The notes under the pieces: model-generated | Databases searched by the model: none | Told to the model about the DNA's origin: nothing | The model's input: the letters and a program-made list of their open reading frames with translations, nothing else | Source of the DNA: Rickettsiella endosymbiont of Miltochrista miniata | GTDB taxonomy: Bacteria > Pseudomonadota > Gammaproteobacteria > Diplorickettsiales > Diplorickettsiaceae | Assembly (NCBI RefSeq): GCF_964031245.1 | Contig: NZ_OZ035017.1 | Span: 1,085,402-1,149,401 of the forward strand | Direction of reading: 5' to 3' | Length of the DNA: 64,000 nucleotides | In this document: piece by piece, positions 44,645-51,930 of the stretch | Position numbering within the stretch: the first letter of the stretch is position 1 | How the letters are laid out: each line of letters opens with the position of its first letter | Made by a program: the position numbers and the translations under genes

Positions 44645-45982
44645 ATGAAACTAAAAATGTTATTTTTTTTCTTCCTTACCTGTTCTTTATTAGGCTTTAG
44701 TACCACACCTTTTTCTGGACAAGCTAAAGCGACGCCTTCCCCAGAAGATAAACTTTCTCAAGATGTATTACGTTTCAATCGCGAGCTAGACATTATCAAA
44801 AATGAATATGTCCAAAAAACTTCCGAGCATGAACTTTTACAAAATGCTATGCAAGGCATGGCGAGCGGACTCGATCCACATTCAAGTTTTTTAGATGCCG
44901 ACGATTTAAAAGATTTACAAACAGCCACCACCGGAGAATTCAGTGGTTTAGGACTCGAGGTGGGTATGGAAGAAGGTTTGTTACGTGTGGTAACACCGAT
45001 TGATGATGGACCCGCACAAAAAGCCGGGATTAAACCAGGAGATTTGATAATACGTATCAATAACGCATCTATTCAAGGGTTGAATTTACGCGAAGCAGTA
45101 AGAAAAATGCGAGGCGAAAAAGGTAGTTCCATACAATTGACGGTGATACGACAAGGTTTACATAAACCACTGTTAGTTAATTTGAAACGTAGCATTATCC
45201 GCATCCAAAGTGTTAAAGGACGTATGTTAGAACCTGACTATGCTTATATCCGTATTAATAGTTTTCAGTCCAGTACACGTCATGACTTAGATCAAATGGT
45301 TTCAAAATTACAGCACCAACAAAAAACACCGATTAAAGGTTTAGTACTGGATTTAAGAAATAATCCTGGAGGATTATTAACCTCCGCTGCAGACGTCACC
45401 AATGCTTTTCTTGATACTAAGAAAATGCTATTCAATCAAGTGTTAGTCACAACACAAGGTCAATCCTCCGAAGCGAATATGAAAATTACGGCTAAACCGA
45501 ATGATCAAGTTTATGCCGGTACATTGATCGTTTTGATCAATCAAGGTAGCGCTTCCGGAGCCGAAATCGTTGCGGGTGCACTACAGGATAATAAACGCGC
45601 CGTCATTTTAGGAACCAAAAGTTTTGGTAAAGGATCGGTGCAAACCGTTATTCCATTGGACGAGACAACCGCACTTAAATTAACCACCGCGCTATATTAC
45701 ACACCTTCGGGCCGTTCGATCCAAGCTTCTGGTATTTCTCCTGATATTACCTTGGATGAATTGAAGATAAATTCCTTAAGCGAAAATCCCTCTGAACCTA
45801 TTTATCTCCATGAATCGGAATTAAAAGGACATTTAAAAAATGGTAATATGACAGAAAAAACTATTTTTTCTCCCGCAACTATCAACAACAATGATTTGGT
45901 GAAAGATGATTACCAATTATTTGAAGCATTAAATCTATTAAAAAGCATGGTAGTTTTACAAAATAACAAAAATGCGGGATAA
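44645..45982 (+). CDS. C-terminal processing peptidase (S41), CtpA-like
   Basis: Periplasmic serine protease with a Ser-Lys dyad. Signal peptide to about residue 30, then QNAMQGMASGLDPHSSFLDA, a PDZ domain with GLGLEVGMEEGLLRVVTPID and KPGDLIIRINN, and the S41 core LDLRNNPGGLLTSA, NQGSASGAEIVAGALQDN (nucleophile Ser near 304) and LGTKSFGKGSVQT (Lys near 329). AGGA ribosome site 8 bp before the ATG. 445 residues. Substrates are probably envelope proteins or peptidoglycan hydrolases. Confidence 0.93.
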   Translation: MKLKMLFFFFLTCSLLGFSTTPFSGQAKATPSPEDKLSQDVLRFNRELDIIKNEYVQKTSEHELLQNAMQGMASGLDPHSSFLDADDLKDLQTATTGEFSGLGLEVGMEEGLLRVVTPIDDGPAQKAGIKPGDLIIRINNASIQGLNLREAVRKMRGEKGSSIQLTVIRQGLHKPLLVNLKRSIIRIQSVKGRMLEPDYAYIRINSFQSSTRHDLDQMVSKLQHQQKTPIKGLVLDLRNNPGGLLTSAADVTNAFLDTKKMLFNQVLVTTQGQSSEANMKITAKPNDQVYAGTLIVLINQGSASGAEIVAGALQDNKRAVILGTKSFGKGSVQTVIPLDETTALKLTTALYYTPSGRSIQASGISPDITLDELKINSLSENPSEPIYLHESELKGHLKNGNMTEKTIFSPATINNNDLVKDDYQLFEALNLLKSMVVLQNNKNAG

Positions 45983-45995
45983 AAATCATATTTTT

Positions 45996-46712
45996 TCATG
46001 CTTTAGGTTGTAAATTTCCATTGCTTTCGTAACTATTCGCCCGAGATCTTATTTCAGGACTTTCTATAAAAAACATATTTAGCTCATTGAGCTTAGGCGC
46101 AAATGAGACCGATTTTTTTTTATTCTGAAAATTTCTGAGCCGATTAAAAGCTAATAATGTGGCGATATGATCAAAAAAAGCATGCGTTTTTTTAAGCTGA
46201 TATTTATCAGCTAATGCATTTTTCAATTGGTTCAAGTTATATTTCAAATCAAATAACTCATGCTTAAAGCTATCCTGTATATCTGTTATTTCACTGGAAT
46301 AAGTTTTAGTATTAATATTAATTAGACAGGCGCATCCAATTAAACTAATAACAGAAATAAAAACTAAAGGAAAAGAAATAATCGGCAAATAAATGCAACT
46401 AATTCCTGAGGCTATTAATAAAATAAAAAATACTATTGATAAAACTAAATATTTTTTACTATATTTTTTTATCATTGGTGTATTAGATGGTTCCGCAAAA
46501 AAGCTAAAATATTCTCGAAAAACCCGTTTTATCTCCTGCATATCTTCTATACTAAGTTTTCGATTTCGATCTAAAATATAGATATGGTTTAAAGATTCTA
46601 TGATAAATGGAGACTCAAACATTAAGGGAAAATACTTCGGATCAATCCTATACCCAGAAAATTTACTGGCCATCGCCATTAATTTCCTGGAGTTAATTAG
46701 CTCCTCTGGCAT
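45996..46712 (-). CDS. Orphan protein with a two-helix membrane hairpin
   Basis: 238 residues, not recognised. Residues 1-95 are soluble, with an EF-hand-like but incomplete segment (LDRNRKLSIEDMQEI). Two adjacent hydrophobic helices follow at about 103-145 (LVLSIVFFILLIASGISCIY; LVFISVISLIGCACLI). The rest is helical and polar, ending in a Glu/Ser/Asn-rich tail (IESPEIRSRANSYESNG). A membrane hairpin with a polar C-terminus is frequent among Legionellales effectors. No PmrA-type box was found upstream, so the case is weaker than for the other orphans. Convergent with ctpA. Confidence 0.55.
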   Translation of the reverse strand: MPEELINSRKLMAMASKFSGYRIDPKYFPLMFESPFIIESLNHIYILDRNRKLSIEDMQEIKRVFREYFSFFAEPSNTPMIKKYSKKYLVLSIVFFILLIASGISCIYLPIISFPLVFISVISLIGCACLININTKTYSSEITDIQDSFKHELFDLKYNLNQLKNALADKYQLKKTHAFFDHIATLLAFNRLRNFQNKKKSVSFAPKLNELNMFFIESPEIRSRANSYESNGNLQPKA

Positions 46713-46786
46713 AATGTGTCCTTTTAAAATTGCAATATAAATTTATCTGAATTTTTGACCGTTGTCTATCTAATTAATCGTTTATT

Positions 46787-46811
46787 CGTCATTGCGAGCG
46801 CGCGGCAATCT
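46787..46811 (-). repeat. Fragment of the palindromic repeat
   Basis: Only one arm remains: CGTCATTGCGAGCGCGCGGC followed by AATCT. Truncated copy upstream of the metE promoter. Confidence 0.7.
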
Positions 46812-46894
46812 AAAAATTTAATTTTAAAAAAAATCAATTTAAAAAATAAAATTGCTCGGAATTTTTTAAAAATTTTTTATCAAAAATAGACATC

Positions 46895-46923
46895 TTGCAT
46901 TCTTTTTATTTTTAATCTATAAT
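46895..46923 (+). promoter_or_regulatory. Sigma70 promoter of metE-metF
   Basis: TTGCAT, a 17-bp spacer, then TATAAT. The transcription start is expected near 46930, just before the riboswitch. Confidence 0.8.
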
Positions 46924-46936
46924 TTTTTGGTGTGAT

Positions 46937-46990
46937 AAGCGCCGATTTGAGCTACAGCTTGCTGGCGCTATATTAAGTTTAGCTAAAGCG
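46937..46990 (+). ncRNA. SAM-II-type riboswitch upstream of metE
   Basis: P1 pairs AGCGCC (46938-46943) with GGCGCT (46964-46969). The loop begins GATTTGAGC and ends TTGC; the 3' tail reads TATTAAGTTTAGCTAAAGCG. This aligns with the SAM-II consensus as I recall it: GCGC-GATTTAACC-TTGC-GCGC-ATAAA-AGCTAAA. The GC in the loop and the GC after AGCTAAA replace the CC/GG pair of the metX aptamer, a covariation expected for the pseudoknot. It would bind S-adenosylmethionine and turn off metE-metF when SAM is high. Position between promoter and terminator fits. Confidence 0.85.
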
Positions 46991-46997
46991 TCATGAA

Positions 46998-47030
46998 AAC
47001 CACCGCAGCTTTAGCCAGGTGGTTTTTTTT
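46998..47030 (+). terminator. Riboswitch-controlled terminator before metE
   Basis: Stem AACCACC / GGTGGTT with a loop containing GCTTTAGC (47008-47015), then T8. That loop segment is the exact complement of GCTAAAGC in the riboswitch tail (46982-46989), so tail-loop pairing could act as the antiterminator when SAM is absent. Confidence 0.82.
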
Positions 47031-47161
47031 CGCTACTTATTTTTAGTCGTAAGACCAACTAAGAGTGAATTGTCATGGGTGATTACTGTTGTTACTTTAA
47101 AGACTTCATATCTATGAAGCATGCTTCACAGGTTCTGCTTTTATTCTGTCTATTCCCCCGT

Positions 47162-47210
47162 AGCCTGTTTTAATGCGCTAGGGTTTACATCTCTAACATT
47201 AAAACAGGCT
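47162..47210 (+). promoter_or_regulatory. Second long hairpin in the metE leader
   Basis: Perfect 14-bp stem AGCCTGTTTTAATG / CATTAAAACAGGCT with a 21-base loop, followed by TTTTAATG. A 32-codon frame (47075-47173, starting MGDYCC) ends inside its left arm. The hairpin is certain; its function is not. It may be a second attenuator or an mRNA-stability element. Confidence 0.5.
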
Positions 47211-47277
47211 TTTAATGTTATTTACATTTTTAGTTATTTAAAAAAGGATTCTTTTAGCTTTTTTTAGGGAAAATATT

Positions 47278-49626
47278 ATGTCTATTTGCTCAAATCAATC
47301 ACATGTCCTCGGTCTACCGCGAATTGGTGCCCATCGAGAAATGAAAAAAGCAGTTGAATGCTATTGGCGCAAGGAAATTTCTCTCGGTGAACTACAACAA
47401 ATAGGCCAACAAATTGAAGACCTAAATTGGCTCATGCAAGCTGAAGCCGGTCTTGATTTTATTACTGTCGGCGATTTTTCTTGGTATGACCATGTCTTAG
47501 ATCACAGCGCACTATTAGGCGTTATCCCAGATCGCTTTAAAGATAAGAATAAAAAAATTGATCTAAATACCCTATTTTGTATGGCCCGCGGCCAAGCCCC
47601 GGACGTAAAAGAAACCACGGCGTGCGAAATGACCAAATGGTTTAACACCAATTATCATTATATTGTTCCTGAATTTAATCCAAATCAAAATTTTCAGTTA
47701 AACACCGATTATTTATTTGCATCCATCGATCGAGCGATAGCCAAAGGCTATCGAGTAAAACCCGTGTTACTCGGACCCTTAACCTATCTTTGGTTAGGTA
47801 AAACGCAGCCAGAATGTGATAAATTAAATTTATTAAATAATTTATTGCCTATTTATAATCAGATTTTTGCTGAATTTCGCGTCAGGAATATTGAATGGAT
47901 GCAATTGGATGAACCTATTTTGGTATTAGATTTACCCGAAGCTTGGCAACAGGCTTATCTTAAGGCTTATCAACAATTAAATTTTGAAAATCTACACTGT
48001 TTATTAGCAACTTATTTTGGTTCTGTCAGTGATCAGTTAGAAATTTTAAAGAAATTGCCCATCGATGGTTTGCATATTGACTGTTGTACTGCGCCTGAAC
48101 AATTAACCCACTTTTTAGAACCTTTTGGCAAAGATAAAATTCTTTCTCTAGGGCTGATAAATGGACGCAATATTTGGCGAGCCGATTTAAATGAAATATT
48201 AACTAAGTTAGAACCTATCCATAAGAGGTATGGTGATAGCTTATGGATAGGCAGCAGTTGTTCACTACTTCATTCTCCAGTTGATTTAGATAATGAAACC
48301 AAACTAGATACAGAAATAAAAAATTGGCTCGCTTTTGCCAAACAAAAACTTTCGGAAATATCTTTATTATCTCGCGCTTTAAATGCTGATGAACCCAGCA
48401 TTACCGCTTTATTAAATGAAAATAAAACTGCATTACAATCACGTAAATCATCGCAACGTATTCATAATACTTTGGTGCAGAGGCGTGTTAATTCTGTCAC
48501 CAAGGATCTTGCAAAACGCAACTCGGATTATATTTCCCGTGCCCAACAACAAAAATTATCTTTAAAATTGCCTTTATTACCCACTACCACTATCGGCTCG
48601 TTTCCGCAAACGACTGATATCCGAAAAATTCGTCAAGAATATAAATCGGGAAAAATGTCACATGAAATTTATCAACAAAAAATAAAACAACAAATCGCCG
48701 ATGTGATAGTCCAACAAGAAGCGTTGGATTTAGATGTCTTAGTCCATGGCGAAGCCGAACGCAATGACATGGTTGAGTATTTTGGCGAACTGCTCAACGG
48801 TTTTGCTTTCACTAAAAATGGCTGGGTACAAAGTTATGGGTCACGCTGTGTCAAACCACCCATTATTTATGGCGATGTCAGCCGTCCTCGAGCGATGACG
48901 GTCGAATGGTCAGCGTATAGTCAAAGCTTAACTAAACGCCCACTCAAAGGTATGTTAACCGGTCCAGTTACAATTTTAGCGTGGTCTTTTGTCCGTGATG
49001 ATCAACCACACAACGCTACTGCCTTGCAAATTGCATTGGCTTTACGTGATGAAGTCGTCGATCTAGAAAAAGCAGGTATTCATATTATTCAAATTGATGA
49101 ACCCGCTTTTCGTGAAACCTTGCCTTTACGCCGCAAAGATTGGCAGAATTATTTAGATTGGGCGGTATTTTCATTCCGAATTGCTTCCTGTGGTGTAAAA
49201 GATAGCACGCAGATTCATACGCATATGTGCTATTCCGAGTTTAATGATGTCATAGCAGCCATTGCCGCACTCGATGCGGACGTCATTACATTGGAAAGTT
49301 CGCGTTCAAAAATGGAGCTTTTGCAAGCATTTGAAAATTTTTCTTATCCGAATGAAATTGGGCCGGGAGTTTATGATATCCACTCACCGCGTATCCCCTC
49401 ACAAGATGAAATGATCGAACAACTACAACATGCCTTGCTTTATATTCCGATTGAACGTCTATGGGTAAATCCAGATTGTGGCTTAAAAACTCGTAATTGG
49501 CCTGAAGTTACCGCCGCATTACGCTATATGGTAGGCGCTGCTAAATTACTGCGTGAAGATACTAATCTTGTTGCCCAACGCTTAGCGAGGAAGGAGTCCT
49601 CTCATGTCAGTTTGTCGAAAATTTAG
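47278..49626 (+). CDS. metE: Cobalamin-independent methionine synthase MetE
   Basis: Transfers a methyl group from methyltetrahydropteroyl-glutamate to homocysteine using Zn2+. 782 residues in two (beta/alpha)8 barrels. Start of the C-terminal barrel: LPTTTIGSFPQTTDIRKIR; Zn ligands in THMCYSEF and NPDCGLKTR, and the Glu in AERNDMVEYFGE; substrate loops DVSRPRAMTVEW, MLTGPVTILAWSF, QIDEPAFRETLP and DIHSPRIP. AGGGA ribosome site before the ATG. First gene of metE-metF (23-bp overlap) under the riboswitch. Confidence 0.97.
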   Translation: MSICSNQSHVLGLPRIGAHREMKKAVECYWRKEISLGELQQIGQQIEDLNWLMQAEAGLDFITVGDFSWYDHVLDHSALLGVIPDRFKDKNKKIDLNTLFCMARGQAPDVKETTACEMTKWFNTNYHYIVPEFNPNQNFQLNTDYLFASIDRAIAKGYRVKPVLLGPLTYLWLGKTQPECDKLNLLNNLLPIYNQIFAEFRVRNIEWMQLDEPILVLDLPEAWQQAYLKAYQQLNFENLHCLLATYFGSVSDQLEILKKLPIDGLHIDCCTAPEQLTHFLEPFGKDKILSLGLINGRNIWRADLNEILTKLEPIHKRYGDSLWIGSSCSLLHSPVDLDNETKLDTEIKNWLAFAKQKLSEISLLSRALNADEPSITALLNENKTALQSRKSSQRIHNTLVQRRVNSVTKDLAKRNSDYISRAQQQKLSLKLPLLPTTTIGSFPQTTDIRKIRQEYKSGKMSHEIYQQKIKQQIADVIVQQEALDLDVLVHGEAERNDMVEYFGELLNGFAFTKNGWVQSYGSRCVKPPIIYGDVSRPRAMTVEWSAYSQSLTKRPLKGMLTGPVTILAWSFVRDDQPHNATALQIALALRDEVVDLEKAGIHIIQIDEPAFRETLPLRRKDWQNYLDWAVFSFRIASCGVKDSTQIHTHMCYSEFNDVIAAIAALDADVITLESSRSKMELLQAFENFSYPNEIGPGVYDIHSPRIPSQDEMIEQLQHALLYIPIERLWVNPDCGLKTRNWPEVTAALRYMVGAAKLLREDTNLVAQRLARKESSHVSLSKI

Positions 49627-50443
49627 TTTTAGTTTTGAAGTATTTCCTCCAAAAACAAAAAAAGGCTTAGATGATCTGAATCAAGCTCGACAGGAATTAT
49701 GTCAACTTAAACCAAAATATTTTTCTGTGACTTTTGGTGCCGGTGGATCACTGCAACAAAAGTCATTGGAAGTGGTGCGACAATTCGTCGCGCATGGAAT
49801 TGCCGCCACACCACATATTTCCTGTGTCAATATGACCCGTCAGCGTTTACGAGAGTTACTCTGCGAATATAAACAATTAGGTATTAAGCAATTATTGGTG
49901 ATTCAAGGCGATTTACCTAGCGATAATACACAGATAGAAATTGAATTCAATGATGCAACTGAATTAATCACTGCCATACGTAAAATGACCGACGATTATT
50001 TTCATATCATTGTAGCCGCCTATCCTGAATTTCATCCGCGCGCTACTAGCCCGACTAGAGATATTGAAAATTTCAAACGGAAAATTGAAGCCGGCGCAAA
50101 TAGTGCTATTACACAATTTTTTTTTAATAGTGATGCTTATTTTCGATTTATAGAAGCATGCGATAAATTTTCTATCCGTATTCCGATTATTCCCGGCATT
50201 ACACCGATTATGAATTATCAAAAACTTATGCAATTTTCCACGGCCTGTGGTGCAGAAATTCCTTTATGGTTACATAAGCATCTTAAAACTTATAGCGATG
50301 ATCCTATTTCTTTGCAAGAAATTGGCATTGAATTTGTTAGCAAACTTTGCAATGGCTTATTGCAAAATGGTGTCAAGGAATTTCATTTTTACACCTTAAA
50401 CCGCGCCGAACCGACGCATAGCATTATTCAAAATCTTATCTGA
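49604..50443 (+). CDS. metF: 5,10-methylenetetrahydrofolate reductase MetF
   Basis: FAD enzyme supplying methyl-THF to MetE. 279 residues. Motifs: FSFEVFPPKTKKG at the start with the catalytic Glu, FSVTFGAGGS, ATPHISCVNMT, LLVIQGDLPS, HIIVAAYPEFHP, GANSAITQFFFN with the conserved Gln, IIPGITPIMNY and the end FHFYTLNRAEPT. Begins inside the metE coding end with GGAAGGAG upstream (in GAGGAAGGAGTCC), so translation is efficient and coupled. Confidence 0.97.
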   Translation: MSVCRKFSFSFEVFPPKTKKGLDDLNQARQELCQLKPKYFSVTFGAGGSLQQKSLEVVRQFVAHGIAATPHISCVNMTRQRLRELLCEYKQLGIKQLLVIQGDLPSDNTQIEIEFNDATELITAIRKMTDDYFHIIVAAYPEFHPRATSPTRDIENFKRKIEAGANSAITQFFFNSDAYFRFIEACDKFSIRIPIIPGITPIMNYQKLMQFSTACGAEIPLWLHKHLKTYSDDPISLQEIGIEFVSKLCNGLLQNGVKEFHFYTLNRAEPTHSIIQNLI

Positions 50444-50507
50444 ATGTACCATTAATTTTTGTTTCAATCATAGTAAGTATTTTTGTCATTTAGCTAGTAG
50501 GCTTTGA

Positions 50508-50540
50508 TTTAATAAAAGGTTAAGAAAAAATCTATAGAAT
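50508..50540 (+). promoter_or_regulatory. PmrA-type box and -10 for the gene at 50574
   Basis: TTTAA-TAAAAG-GTTAA, 11 bp, TAGAAT. Spacing matches the boxes at 16-25 kb, and the -10 hexamer is the same as at 16495. Predicted start about 27 bp before the ATG. Confidence 0.6.
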
Positions 50541-50573
50541 ATTTACTTTAAAAGAATAATTAGATAAATATTT

Positions 50574-51332
50574 ATGAATATAGAAACTAAACTTTTCCAT
50601 ATGCTGCGTGTCTTGTCGTTTTCCGAGTCACCCAATAAAGACAAATTAATTCATGCGTACGAAAAATTAAAAAAAATATTTATCTCGCCTCTTTTTACAG
50701 AGTCTATACTAGAAACTATTAATGAACTCAAAAGTAATTTATTTTATCAAGAATTTGAACTGGAAAATGATCCAGAATTTTTTAAGGCCATCATAAAGAA
50801 AGCAGATGATTCGTTAATGATTACTAAACTTTTAGAAAGTCTTTCAGAAATAAAATATTCTGATGCTGAAAAACAAGCTTTGGAACTACACCTTTTTAGA
50901 GTTAAATTATTACTCAATTTAGGTAATGATCTAAGAAAGGAAACTAAGTATTTTTATGAAATGTATAGTGAAGATTTCAATGAATTAAAAGAAATATTAT
51001 TTTCTGAAAAAATTCATTATAAAAATTTGGAATGGTTTCTAAAATCAAATTTTTCTAAACTTGTCCCAGGTAGTTCTGTTTCTTTTCAAACCTCTTTGAA
51101 TACCGTATTTCTATGTTTATTAAAGAATGTTTACCCAGCTCTTAGAAATGAAGAGGTTAATTCGCTTAAAACAATCATACAAAGCAATGCTAGCCAAAAA
51201 AACCCTTTAAATCATAATATGTTCTTTCGTACAGTACCTTTTAAAGCAAAGGCTTTATCCCCAATAGCACAAATTGCACTTAAGAATACTTTTAAAGAAT
51301 ATATAACACCTATAAACGATTTTAAGCATTAA
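50574..51332 (+). CDS. Orphan helical protein, candidate effector
   Basis: 252 residues, all-helical by composition, with no recognised domain, signal peptide or membrane segment. Starts MNIETKLFHMLRVLSFSESP. Repeating helix-turn patterns (LLESLSEIKYSDAEKQALEL, then FRVKLLLNLGNDLRKETKYF) suggest an alpha-solenoid or helical bundle. AT-rich codon use like the other orphans. It has a good PmrA-type box and a short leader. An ankyrin gene follows after 84 bp. Confidence 0.6.
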   Translation: MNIETKLFHMLRVLSFSESPNKDKLIHAYEKLKKIFISPLFTESILETINELKSNLFYQEFELENDPEFFKAIIKKADDSLMITKLLESLSEIKYSDAEKQALELHLFRVKLLLNLGNDLRKETKYFYEMYSEDFNELKEILFSEKIHYKNLEWFLKSNFSKLVPGSSVSFQTSLNTVFLCLLKNVYPALRNEEVNSLKTIIQSNASQKNPLNHNMFFRTVPFKAKALSPIAQIALKNTFKEYITPINDFKH

Positions 51333-51416
51333 CTTTAATAACTTACTTCTTATAAAAGTTAAGTATGGTTTCAAAGTGAAGTTGTCAATAATAGTAAATA
51401 ATAAAGGGTAACATTT

Positions 51417-51863
51417 ATGCGGAAATCTACAAAAAAACTACATATAGCAATCAAATACAATATTCCTTTAGACTTATCCTTGCAAAAAACACTTAAGGAT
51501 GCTGTTATAAAAAGAGATTACTCTTCTGTAAGACGTCTTTTAAAAAATGGAGCCAATCCTAATGAGCAAGATAATGAAGGGCTCACTCCACTGCATTTCG
51601 CTGCAAAAGATAATAGAGTAGTGATAGCTAGCTTACTCATACAAAACGGTGCTGACATTATGATAAATAATAAAGCGGGCCATACACCTTTAGATTATGC
51701 TGTAACCCATAATTTTAGCGCTTTGCAACAATTATTTGAAAAAAAACTTGAACGTATCGTTGGTAAGAATATTTACAATACTATCAGTTTTTTTAAAAAC
51801 TTTTCTTCTGAAGTTGACAAAAATAGCAAAAATATTTCGAACCATTTAACTATCCCTAGATAA
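51417..51863 (+). CDS. Small ankyrin-repeat protein
   Basis: 148 residues. Two to three ankyrin repeats are visible: DAVIKRDYSSVRRLLKNGAN, then PNEQDNEGLTPLHFAAKDNR with VVIASLLIQNGADI, and MINNKAGHTPLDYAVTHNFS. The consensus G-TPLHxAA is intact. The C-terminal 40 residues are polar. Ankyrin proteins of this size are often secreted by intracellular bacteria to bind host proteins. No PmrA-type box of its own was seen; it may be read through from the gene at 50574. Confidence 0.85.
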   Translation: MRKSTKKLHIAIKYNIPLDLSLQKTLKDAVIKRDYSSVRRLLKNGANPNEQDNEGLTPLHFAAKDNRVVIASLLIQNGADIMINNKAGHTPLDYAVTHNFSALQQLFEKKLERIVGKNIYNTISFFKNFSSEVDKNSKNISNHLTIPR

Positions 51864-51868
51864 TTGTT

Positions 51869-51909
51869 ATATAAACCTCGCTTAAGCAAACATTTGGCGA
51901 GGTTTATAT
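51869..51909. terminator. Long inverted repeat between convergent genes
   Basis: Perfect 13-bp stem ATATAAACCTCGC / GCGAGGTTTATAT with a 15-base loop. AT-rich outer stem in place of a T-run; probably a bidirectional terminator. Confidence 0.55.
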
Positions 51910-51930
51910 ATAACCCATCAACGTATTCTA

